Of a DNA stretch of 64,000 nucleotides, positions 9,614-21,300 are shown piece by piece. Below the pieces are notes generated by a model, which was not told the DNA's origin, searched no databases, and saw only the letters and a list, made by a program, of their open reading frames with translations. Position 1 is the first letter of the stretch; each line of letters opens with the position of its first letter. The translations under genes and the position numbers were made by a program. Origin of the DNA: Yamadazyma tenuis (lineage: Eukaryota; Ascomycota; Pichiomycetes; Serinales; Debaryomycetaceae); the NCBI RefSeq assembly GCF_029203305.1, contig NC_089464.1, positions 124,001 through 188,000 on the forward strand, given 5' to 3'.

Positions 9614-10280
9614 ATGGAAGGGAAGAAGTATACCCGGAGCAAGGCTGGGTGTCTTCTGTGCCGCCGGCGGAAGTACGTATCGTCATCAAAATTTGTGGCT
9701 TTCTTGTTACTAACTGTCTAGAAAAAAGTGTGATGAAACAAAACCCATTTGTAATGCTTGCAAGAGACTCAATTTGGAGTGTAGTTATGTTAAGGATAAC
9801 CTCGACTGGAAGATTACAGAACCCCATCGAAACCTCAAGAACTTCACCAACTACACCACCGCCAAACCCATCTCCCCCGGGTTTGAATCTTGGTCGGTAT
9901 ATCAGGAGGGTCTTGGATCCCACTCCAATCTTGCATCTCATTCCAATCTTGTACCTCATTCCAACCACACCACCGCCATGGCCTTGTCATCGTCGCTCCA
10001 CCACCACGGGTATGTGGAGCCGCCTCCTCTAGGAACCTTCTATGAAAACCAACGAGATCACTTACTGCCGCTCAGTCTGAATGTGCAACCCAACGAATAT
10101 TTGTCTCCTGAACCGCAAGCCGCCAGAAACGCCCAAACCTGGGGAACCACCCCGTTTCACGCCAATGATGACGTTCTTTATGCCTTCACAGGCATGCTTG
10201 ACTTTGATATGCCGCCTCCACCGGCCATGGAGGCCAAAAAGAAAAAGTCAGGAAAGTGGAAACTGTATGAGCCTAGGTAG
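9614..10280 (+). CDS. short Zn2Cys6 transcription factor, one intron
   Basis: The gene is spliced: exon 1 9614-9672, intron 9673-9721 (GTACGT donor, TACTAAC branch, TAG acceptor), exon 2 9722-10280. Splicing restores a perfect fungal binuclear cluster, CX2CX6CX6CX2CX6C (CLLCRRRKKKCDETKPIC NACKRLNLEC), with the intron falling between its second and third Cys. The protein is only 205 residues. Beyond the finger it is Pro/Asn/His-rich, with a possible acidic activation patch near the C-terminus (DDVLYAFTGMLDFDM), and there is no room for the middle homology region usual in this family. Its stop lies 28 bases from the stop of a convergent drug-type MFS transporter, a possible target (inference). 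Confidence 0.85.
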
Positions 10281-10308
10281 CTTTCCCTACCTTTTAATGA
10301 ATATATTG

Positions 10309-11991
10309 TTAAATCTCCTTGTGTCTCTTCACCATCTGTCTCTGGATACTGTTGAGGTCGTCGGCATCACGGAGCCCGGCCTTCACCAACGCCCGTATCC
10401 TCATTTGCTCTCCCCAGATAATCAACACCACCGCACACCCACAAGCTATCCAAAGCACAATGGCGGTGATGGTGCAAGTCCACCCCAACCCGATGTTCTT
10501 GATGCTCGTCAAGCACGACGCTGATGCCACCGCCGCCGCCACGTACCGCGAGAAGTAGCTGCTGGCAATACCATCTCCCCCGAGCTCAGGCATCGAGTCC
10601 ACACAATAGGCATTTGAAGCCGGGAAAATGCACGTTTGGGCCACTCCACCCATGAACAAGAATATGATGGGCACGGCCATGCCACCCTTCTTGTACTCAA
10701 TTGACCATCCGTATATCATGGTGCTCACGGGATACATGATTCCCAACGGGATAAGAACTGTTCGCAACCGGTCCTCAGGAACCCTTCTACCTTTTTTCTT
10801 CATGTACCGCTTGACGGTCCAGTCGGCCCACGGACCGCCTATGAAGCTGCCGGTGACGTATCCCATGCCAGGAGCCAAGTAGAAAAGCCCACTATAAAGC
10901 GGCGAGTCTAGATGGAAACGAGGCTCGAGCACCGAGCGAATCGGCGTTTGCAACTGGAACATGGTGTACAAGGTGGCAATGGCAATGAATCCATCGATCG
11001 AGAGGTTGGGGTACTTTAATGCCTTCATGATACGGAGCGGGTTGAAGGGTACAAACACAAACCTGGTGGATGGGTTGGTTTTGCGGGCTTCTGCTAGTAC
11101 CAACGAGTGAACCGTCTGCACCGACGTCTCCGGTAAAAAAAACACCGCTAGCACCATCACCATGGCACCAGCTCCCATCATCACCCAGAGAATCACTCGC
11201 CAGGACGTGAAGTTGACGATAATCCCCCCAAACACCGGACCAAACCCAGTTCCCACCTGAGCCCCTGCCACCAACGCCGCCATGGCTCTGCCACGCTGGG
11301 TCGGGTGGTAGACGTCGCCCACAATGTGTCCCCCGATGCTGAAGAATGAGGTCCCGAAGAACCCACTCATACACCGAAACACAAAGAACATGGCCAAGTT
11401 CTGAGACACCGCTACCAAGGCCGAACTCACACAGAACATCACGCTGCAGAACAAAAATGTGTAGCGCCGGCCGTAGATGTCGCTGCAGGGCGAGAAGATG
11501 CACGGCAGAAGCGACATGCACACACAGTAGATGGCATTGGAGACATTAATGATTTCCTCGGTGGTGTTGAAACGCAGGGCTATTTCGGGAATAGCAGGCA
11601 AAATCGTCAACGACGACAACGGGGCCAAGAAGCCTGACATGGCGGAGATAAGGAGGCATACGTGCTTGGTTTTGTTGGAGAACCGGGCATATTTGGGGTC
11701 TTTTTCAGACGCAGTTTTGTGGAGCACCTCGGGTTCCAGTGTCTCATCTCCCACCGATGAGTGCCGAGACTGGAGCCGGGAAATTTGGCGGGACGTGGCT
11801 TCGGAGGTGATGGCTCGCAAGTCGAGCGGAACCTCGTGGAAGCCTCCGACGTCCATTTGGAGAGTGTTTTGTTCATAGTGCTCGGAGTCCATATCCGAAG
11901 GAAGAGACGTATTTGAGTCCTGGTCTGACGTACCGAGATCGAACTTGGGCTCGAAGCCATCCACGTGATTGTCTTCCAGGGCTACCATCAT
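10309..11991 (-). CDS. MFS transporter, DHA1 (drug:H+ antiporter, Qdr/Dtr-like) family
   Basis: The 560-residue protein has a roughly 110-residue hydrophilic N-terminus and about 12 membrane spans. The MFS motif A-like loop reads SPCSDIYGRRYTF, and the antiporter motif C-like stretch is GAQVGTGFGPVFGG. The late segment MPELGGDGIASSYFSRYVAAAV resembles the DHA1 Qdr3/Dtr1/Aqr1 group. It probably exports amphipathic compounds, organic acids, polyamines or amino acids across the plasma membrane, but the substrate cannot be read from sequence. Two adjacent ATGs open the frame (MMVAL). Confidence 0.85.
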   Translation of the reverse strand: MMVALEDNHVDGFEPKFDLGTSDQDSNTSLPSDMDSEHYEQNTLQMDVGGFHEVPLDLRAITSEATSRQISRLQSRHSSVGDETLEPEVLHKTASEKDPKYARFSNKTKHVCLLISAMSGFLAPLSSLTILPAIPEIALRFNTTEEIINVSNAIYCVCMSLLPCIFSPCSDIYGRRYTFLFCSVMFCVSSALVAVSQNLAMFFVFRCMSGFFGTSFFSIGGHIVGDVYHPTQRGRAMAALVAGAQVGTGFGPVFGGIIVNFTSWRVILWVMMGAGAMVMVLAVFFLPETSVQTVHSLVLAEARKTNPSTRFVFVPFNPLRIMKALKYPNLSIDGFIAIATLYTMFQLQTPIRSVLEPRFHLDSPLYSGLFYLAPGMGYVTGSFIGGPWADWTVKRYMKKKGRRVPEDRLRTVLIPLGIMYPVSTMIYGWSIEYKKGGMAVPIIFLFMGGVAQTCIFPASNAYCVDSMPELGGDGIASSYFSRYVAAAVASASCLTSIKNIGLGWTCTITAIVLWIACGCAVVLIIWGEQMRIRALVKAGLRDADDLNSIQRQMVKRHKEI

Positions 11992-12342
11992 GTGGTTGTT
12001 TTTGTGGCGTGTAAAACGATTTGGAGGTGGTGCAAACTAGTCGTGAGTTATAGCAGCCAAAGAAACCATATATGAAGTAGATATTGGTGATGGTTGCAAA
12101 TATACAAAATTGTCGAGAGATGTGCTTTGCAGTTGTATGAACCTGGTATGGGAAGGTTGTTGTGTTGTGTTAAGCTGGTGTAACCCCTGGAGGTGACTGA
12201 TATACTTTTAGTGCTATGACGCTCATAGAGCGGACGTGCGGCACGGGCCCGGGGTTGCTCGTTGCTCGTTGCTCGCTGCGCGCGGCGGAAGTGCCGCTCC
12301 AAGGCTTTACACTAGTGTACTAATTAATCATCTATTAACTAC
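11992..12342. other. intergenic region with a GC-rich island
   Basis: This lies between the MFS gene start and the TOM1 3' end. A GC-rich patch (about 12230-12300) contains three direct GTTGCTC copies (12254-12274). It is flanked by a 7-base inverted repeat, GCGGCAC (12238-12244) and GTGCCGC (12291-12297). It could be a transcript-end structure or nothing functional. Confidence 0.5.
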
Positions 12343-15300
12343 TTATGCTAAACCAAACCCTTCATGTCCTTCGGTAATCGCAAGTAACAACGACCCCCGT
12401 AAAGTTTCATACGATTCGTATGCTGGTAAATCAATCTGGTTGAAACAAGTGTGTGATGATGGCAATCTTTCGATACTGCCGTAGTCTCGGTGGATACTGA
12501 ACTTGGACCCATCATTGGCACCTTTGAGTTCCTTGAACCCATTCAAAGGAACCCTCGAAGTTCCGGTAGCAAACTGTAACAACTTAGCCCGTTCTTCGTT
12601 GTCAAACGATTTGACGGCTCTCCAGAACCACTGGATTTGGAGCGAGGAAGGGGAATAGTTATTGTAAATGGTGTTGTTTTGCCAGTCTTGCACATCGATA
12701 TCGGGTAATCCACTGATCAATAGCTCCAACTCTTGCTCATCAAAAATTGATACCAAGTCTTTTGGAATCATTTCGTGGAATCCTATTAAAAAGTTGTCCA
12801 TTTGTTCAGAAACCGACCGTTGTAATCGATACTCAACAACAAACTTGACGTATTCTTGCTTGTTATCTTCTGTAACAGGAATATTTCTGCCATTAGGAAT
12901 CAAGTCGATGATTTTCTTCTCACCATAGTCATCGGTTTCAACCAGGAAATCCTCAGTGATCACGTCGGTGATATCATTTTCCAAGATCCAGATCAATGAT
13001 TTGAAGTACTCTAAATCCAGTGCCTCCATATCCTTGAACGACACACTTCTGCCCAATATCTGTTTGTAGACGGCTCTGCTGAAATGGCAATCCAAAAAGC
13101 ATCCATCAAAAATGGCCTTTCCAATTATCTTACCAATGAACTTGAAGAACGATAAGTGCTCAGGATTTATATATGACGTTCTGTTGGGGTGATACGTGTT
13201 TGAGTCAGAAGACACAGGTGTGAACAAGGCATAATCAGGGTTGAACATTTGTCTCGATAACACTTGATACCACTCTCTAGTGACACCTCCAGCATCTATA
13301 CCAGATTCTCCTTTGAAATTAACGTCAAGTCTGCTATTCTTAAACTCATCGTTGGACTTGAAGAACAATGCCCGGTAACTATCCAAGAATACTTGATCAC
13401 GACGAACATTAATAGCCAATGCTTTATCTTCATTCTTCTTCTCGTGTAACTTTCTATCAAAGTAGTTCTTCTTATTATCAAATTCCAACACCTTTGGATT
13501 ACTGACTAACATTGAAAATGGCCCACTCATCAAGTTAGGATTAGTTCTGACCATTTGGTTTAAGATTTTTTTATGTTCGTCAGTGAATGAAAAGAACAAA
13601 CTTTCAATTGGTTCCTTGGTAAAGTCAACCTTCTTTGCTTTGTATTTAATGGCATCTTTCACAGGGATTTCCTTAACTTTACTGTGTTTACACACCACCA
13701 TAAGAGCTTCAATCAATGGTAATAAGATAGTTGCAATGTTCGATAAATGGGAATTTTCTTCCAAAACATCCAAACAATCACTCAAAGCATCCCATAAAGA
13801 TCCCAATGCCAATTTATTGTACAACTCAGCCAACTCTTCCACATCATCAACAACCTGCTTATTCTTTTTGTCATTGGTTTCGAACATGTAGTCCAAAGCT
13901 GTCAAGACTCTTAAAAGTTTGGCTTGATCAGAACTCGAAGCATTGAACTTTGAAAACGTTTTGCTTTCACCATCATACTTACCACTTCCAAGTTCTTGAG
14001 TCAACATGTTCAAGTCTTTGATGATTGACTTGCCCAAATTGGTTGCTTGGTCACTCAACTCAGCAGAGAAAATCCTCTGAGCATCTTCTAAATTGGTGAA
14101 GTTCTGCATTGCCGAAATAGCTCTGGTAAAAGTGGTATTCGGGCATTCATTCGACGTTAGGATATTCACCATTTTGTTGAACAAGTAATCAGGAATATAA
14201 GGAGGACTGAAGGGAATAGGCTTATTGGATTCATCGCTTCTTTTTAATAACTTCAAGGGTCTGGATGTCAACTGCAAGATCCTTGATAAGATATCCATGA
14301 ACGGTTGATCTTCTCTCAATGTGTTGTTTTCAAGTAATCTCAACAAGTAGTTGATCTGGTACCTGTTAGTCTTGCTGATAACCTCTTTTCCATGTTTCTT
14401 ATTTTTCGTAAGGTACGGATTCTCATGTTCAGTCAAAAAGAAGTATCTCAATTGATTGTTATTCTCCAATAAGAAAAGTAACAAATCAAGTACTTGATCG
14501 GCAACTACAAATGGAGAAGCATTCAAGGGCAAGATTGTCTTTACCTTTCCTGTAGAATCCTTCTGCGATTTGATAGTCAAGTGATGGAAAATCTTGTCAT
14601 TTGATTTGTAATTGACGAGACTTTCAAACAAGATAAACACAAGCAAGTTGACAACTTCAACTCGTGTTTGCTTATTGTAACACAAATACTTCAACGTTTG
14701 ATGGATATTATCACGCTTAGTCATACTTTGAGGAACGTACAACAACCTAACAATTGAAGCAACACCGGCTTTGTCCACTAATGGCTTGAACAAAATCTTT
14801 TTCTTCAGCTTCTTTTCAGGTTGTACTTCCTGCGGTGGAGGTCTTTCTGAAATATTCACAGCTTCATTATCACTTTCAAAGTCATCAACATCTTCATCTT
14901 CTTCATCCTGATGCAGGTAAGGATAGGATATGGACTCCTGTTGGAGGATTTCTTCTCTGATTTGATCCGGAAGAGCATCCAAAAAGTCGGGATCGATTTC
15001 TCGTGTGGCATCCGCACTGCTACCCCTTCTGGCATTGGCTCTACTCTCCCTGACGTGATGTGTGAACACTTCTTCTCTCATATCTTCTGGCAAAGCTTCG
15101 AGGAAGGCAGGGTCTATATTAGTTCCACTAATATCAACTTCACGATCTCCAATTTGAACCATAACTGGTTCCAATTGTGGACGAGGATTATTTGCCAATT
15201 CAGCTTCACGTTGCTTAGCCTCTTCTTCTCTTTTAGTGGCTTCTTCTTGTTCCCGCTTCTTTCTGGCTTCTTCCCGCTCCTTTAGAGTTAGCATCAATTT

Positions 15301-18300
15301 CTCCTGTCTCTTTTTGTCCAACTCAATACTTGGTTGGGCAATTCTGTTCACGATTGCAGGTATCATGTTCAAAGCAATTGAATTTTTCTTCTTTTTATGC
15401 AATTCAGGAAGTGAATCTGACCATCGTTCAGTTGTGGACCTAATGTAAAGGTTCTGCAATGGATCACCAGAAGAATGGTCCTGTTTGGAATCAATATCGA
15501 AGAGTGTCTCAATAGCAGCTCTATCGAATCGAGCAGAAGTACTGTTGCCACTACGTCCAATATGTATAACACCCGTAAGAGCTCCATGGTCTTCAACAGT
15601 GTTGGTGAAGATTCCTCCAAAAACATCAGCCAAGCTTCGAGTCATAGCGGGACGTAAAGCATCAAAGAACGAACTGGCAAACTCACCAGCTCTTCTTCTG
15701 TTTGTGTTGATGCCAATGCCTTCGAATTCTTCATCAGCATTGGACTCCACTTCAGAATCCATATTTTCTTCTTCCATGATATTGTCATTGGTTTGTTCTC
15801 GTTCACGTTCACTTCCTGGAACACGACGACCAGGCGCACCATTAAACCCAGGTTCCTCCTGGTTGTCTTCGTTATCTGAAGGCTCAGTATCATCCAAATC
15901 TTCGATCCATCCATCCAATTCGGCTTCATCATATTCACTGCTGCTTCTATCTTCTAGTTCATCGTCATCGTATTCTTCGAAGTAGTATTCAGAAGCATCG
16001 CTTCCCATTCCAACAGCAGTTGTATCGATGATTTCCACGTCAGAATCGTTACTGTCAAACTCGCTTGAATTGTCTTCATCCTCCTCTTGGTCACCATGTC
16101 CGGTAAAATGGAAAGATTCCATCATCGAGGCATCATCCATGATTTCGGCTTCTTCATCACCGTCATCCTCATCCATATCGTCATAATCATCCATGGCATC
16201 GGAATCGTCATCATCGATATCTTGAGAATCGTCCTCACTTTCATCGGTAACATCATCACCAGATAAGACGTCTAGTTCTGCTTCATCACCGTAGTAGTCC
16301 ATTTCTTCATCTTCGCTATCATACTCAATATCATACATTCCCAACGTCGAATTTCTGAACAAGTCAGGGGTATCTTCCCTATCATCATCTTCTAATTCGG
16401 GAAGATCGTCATCCTCCTGACGCTCGTCTTCAAAGCTTTCCTGAAAATCAGCCTTCAATTTACCCAATAAGCTCAATGGGTGAATAGCAGATTTGATGAG
16501 TTTGTCTACTTGCGGGAAATTCAAATCAAATTTTGCAACCAAGGAAGTGATATGAGAAGCGACTTGATTATCAAGAAATGCCTTGGAAATGTAAAAGGTA
16601 TCAAATTTGGTGGCAGCCGGATTCAAAAGAGGCCCAGCAACTTGGCGAAACCTGTTGGAAAGTAAAGCACTGATCAAGTCAAATATGTCGATCAACTTAC
16701 TGTATCTATTGTGGAGAAAGTGATTGGAGTTAGAAGTTTCTTTCATGGCTTTGGTAATCAAATCAGCACAGAACTTTCTAACAAAAGCCATATCAGGATT
16801 CTCTTTCTTTAGAACAGGTTGGTTCTTTTCATCAATTATAGGGGTCGAGATCAAAGCTAAGATGGCAAGTTTAGCAAGCGAGGAAATTGAAGCTCTTCTT
16901 TCATATTCAATACCAGAAGAAGAGCTCAACAGCTGGGTCGGAATCAACTGGTGAATTAAAACGTTGAGAGCTGTAGACCTTGGCTTCACTTTATCCTTGG
17001 AACTCTTTTTGGAGTAAGTGATGAATTCAAGCTTACAACTCATATAAGAACCCAACAATTCCGTCAATACCTGAAGAAGGTAACATGCATAGGCGAAGTT
17101 GGTGTTTTGAAAAATCTCCAATATCTTTTGGTCCTTCTTTTTATCATTTTTCGGTTTGACATATTCCTTGGGAGTGGTAAGTATGTCTTTCTTGCAAACA
17201 TCCACAAGTTGAGTGACAATTGCGTGAATAATCTGACCTGGCTGGATTGGGTCAGAAGGTTTGGTTCTTTCGGATTCAGCCATTTCAACATCTTCAGAAG
17301 TCTCTTCTTCCACTATAGCGATGGACATCTGACTGGTGGAAAGACGAGTTCCGTCGTAGTTGTGTAACCTTACTTTACTAGAGATTATGTCAGTGAAGAT
17401 CAGTTGGTCTCGGACCGCGAGAACAGAGCCTTGTTGGAGTAAAGAGGGTAATTCTCTCTTAGTTCTGCCATGCAGAAGAATGCCATTTAACTCAACTGCC
17501 ATGTTGGCCCTTATAACATCTGGAGTTTCGAAACAACGTGTCACAAGAGTGCCAAGCATCAATTGAGCTTTGTGGTTTTCCGGTGTATTCTCAGCAGTTA
17601 AAAGAGACCCAGAACCAATAAGAAGTTTGATCAACAGGGATTTAGAAAGCATTTCTCTTCTGGAATCCTCCTTAACAAGCATCAAAAGTGTAGCAATTAT
17701 GGCCCTCAATGATTTCTTGTTCTTAATTTCATTAATAGAAAGTAATAATTTGAACAATTCATCTTCACGACCTTCTATCAGTAAATTCTCAACAATTTTA
17801 TCGTCAACCAAGTCTGCTAGAGAACTATGAGCCAGTTCTTCAGGTTCCTGGATGTCCTCGATTGAAAGAGCAATTGCAACAGTCTCAAGAGCGTATGCCC
17901 AGTAATCCTTTTCTATCACATCCCTAAAATTATTTAAACACATAACAGTGAGTTCAAAGATGTATCCATAAAGTTGCCTCTTATCAGAATTGATTCGAGA
18001 CTCTTCCTTTATATTATGAAGAAGATATCCATGAATAAATGGCATCAGGATTTCCATGAATTCATTTATCTCTTCGAAAGGCAGCCCGGTAGTTGTGATC
18101 TCTATCAATTTTTGATGAAGATATTGTTGGGTGCTATCATCATTGTATAAAAAGTCTGAAATTGGTTCAGAAAATTCTGGGAAATAAGTTGTCATCTGAA
18201 GCCAGGCATAAATAGACTCTTCGGGGTACCTATTTCCCAAGCTAAAGTGGGTTTCGGTTTCTGTAAATGACAGACTAAAGTCCCGACCATCGTTTCTGAT

Positions 18301-21300
18301 TCTCAAACTGAGTCTATCCAATTCATTTTTGTCAATACTTGAAGATGGACACGGCCAATTGCCCTTTGCGAGGGCTTCTAAAGTATTGGCATGTTTAAAA
18401 TAATGAATAGCATTCTCTTCACTTAGTCCTATCTCTTTTAAGTATTCCACTTGGTCGTATGGTGGAGAAACATTCTTCCAGTCTAATGGAATGAAGACTC
18501 TGTCTTTTCCACCTAATGAAAACATTGGTGTTGTCAAAGGTACCAATTTCTCCACAAAAGGTTTTGGAAAGCGACCAAGCACTTCTTTGTCCAGCTTGAA
18601 CACATCATAAACGATAAGCTGGACCACACCAACAGCAATACGGAGGATGAACTCAGCGGTTGTGCTAGTGATGTCAAAATTATTGTCTGAAGTGTGATAG
18701 AAGTAGCCCGGATTTTGAAAATTGGGATAGTAGTTATCATCTGTCGTAGTTGCAAAGATGGTCAAGATGCAATGAATAGTATGAACAGCGACTGACTGAA
18801 GATTGGAATCTATCAAGGCAACTTTCTGAAACTCAGATGTGAGTTGTTTAAAATCAATGGAACCAAAAATATGACGACAAACATCTAACAAACTGTCAAA
18901 AACACCTGCTTGGACACAAGATACTATAAGAGGAGTTTGAACCAAATCTTTACCTCTGTCTCTATGGTGTATCACGTACCATAAAATCGTCACTATGGTA
19001 AACGTATAATGTTGACAAATAGCAAGACTCTCAGGCCTTTGAACAATTAACCTATTGAATATTTGTCCAATTTCAATGGTGATCTTGACCGCATTTCTTC
19101 TGGCATTGACTTGGGAATATTCTTGACGCCTGTGCATAGCTATCTTTCCAAAGTAGTGGAAAGTATCAGCAACATGATGCATAAGATGAAAGCAAAGAGA
19201 CCTCATCTGTGAAACGTTCTTGTAGATACTACTAGTCTTGATGTCATGGTTAGGCTTTCTCTCTGCAGAAGGGTCCTCCCAAAACACCCTGATCTTTGGA
19301 TTTTCACTATCTTCGTCTGGTTGAGGGTTAGTTTCTATAAGAATCTCCTTGTCAATATTCTCCCTGATGAAGGCTTCTTCAACAGTGACCTTTTCAAGTA
19401 ATGCACTCATGTACCTAAAGAACTGCAATCCAACTTCGCTGCCAAAAACCTCGGTCAACATTCTGTATCTCTCATGAGGAATAATCACATCCCACCTGAA
19501 GCTGTTAACACTCATGTAAATGTTCATAGCATTGAGATCACGAAGGAACGCGGAACACTTCTCCTGATCCTCAGAAAGCAAGTCGAAGAATGAACTAGTA
19601 TTCGGATGAGCATAGAATGCTTCCAAAAGGGGGGTGCTAAATTTGCCCATCATCCGTTCATAAAAAATAGGCATGTTGCTCTTATCTTGTTCATCATCAA
19701 GGAAGTAGGAGAAAAGCTCAATAGCACTGACACACTCAGAAACAAAGTCACAAGGAGCACCGGGAATCTCAAGTAAGTTCAACCAGTCTTCAAATTTGAC
19801 TGCACTGGTGATTTCATTACTCCAGTTTCCTTCTGCCACTAACGTTCTTAAGAAAGAAGCTGTGGCATTGTAAACGTGACCATACTCTGAAGTTTCAAAC
19901 TTCTCGATTTCAGCCCCCAGGTTGGAAGCAGGGAAGTATCTAACCCCGACTATGTGTTGACTCACTAACGAAGGAATTTCAAGAACAAGTTTGCCTACTT
20001 CTTCAATTATCAAGGGCTTGAAAGAGTTGAAATGTCTTCCCAATTCGTCCAAAGAATCTCCCACACTGCTGGCCCTGTAGTTCTGAGATAAGATCTTGCA
20101 ATACCTGGTATCTCTGAACACCTTGAAATAGATTTCAAAGAATCTTCCGTTTTCGATTTTCTTCAACCCTTCTTTGTTCAAGGCAATTGCTCCTAAAACT
20201 TCCGGTAAGGTTATTAACAAGTCTCCACTGGGTATGAACAACGACTCAAAGTTGTCGAGAATGGTATCAATGACATTGGCTTCATTCAAGACCGAAAATG
20301 CCGTAGGATCATTGTCAATGATGTAGAAGATCGAGTCCAATGTCAAGCATAAGATGTTGGGACCAAATATATCAGGGTTTAAAAGGATCTTGTTGAAGCT
20401 TTGTAGAATTGGCGAGTCAAATAAGTTTCTCAATCGATCACCACTATCCCACCGAATTAAGTGTTTGACCAACTTGACCAATTCTCTCATGAAGTTGGCC
20501 TTTCTAAGGTTAATTTTATAATGAACCACCACGTCTTTAGGTGCACCACCGTCAAACCCAGGATCAACCAAGGCCTGGTCCACCTCATCTCCCACGATCT
20601 TGATCATCAAGTCAAAACCCTTGTTGTTGACAAAATCGTCCAACGAATCGGGAGAGTTGTACAAGAAAGACGAAAGTAAATGCACGGCCCCAGTAGCCTG
20701 CCACCAATATTGTTGGGGCTCTTCCAAGAATTTCATCAACTCTTTCAAGAGGCCTCCTGACAACTTAGTGTTGAGGGTGATCAAGTTCCCAATCATGTTG
20801 AAAAAATAGTTGTATGCTCTTGGGTTGCAATCACTATCGTGATTGACCAACTTTTTATGGATATGTCTCAACGATTGATACAAGACCCCGTGATTGACGT
20901 TCCCTCCCAAACAGCGCACCAAGTCGTTACCCCAGGCCTTCTTAAGCGAAGTACACGATAACGTCTTCACCACCAGAAAGTAAACTTCTGGAGGAATTTC
21001 ATCCATATGGGCTGGGTGAATCATATCGGCGAGAAACGTGAAAATGTAGGGTTCAGGCTCGAATACCTTTGATGAAATGTACTCTTCTCCCGAACTGCAG
21101 ATGATGAAGCAAAGGGCGTACAACTTGCACTGCAATAATTGGTGTCTCAACTTCATGGCATCATAACTGGTGGAGTTGAAGGCCTTCACCACGTAGGCAT
21201 GAAGCCCAAAATCGAACCACAAATCCTCGGGAATTACCTCCGAAGCCTTATCTAGAATTTGTTCCAACGACAACTTACGGGTGTTGTCAGCAGAAATCGA

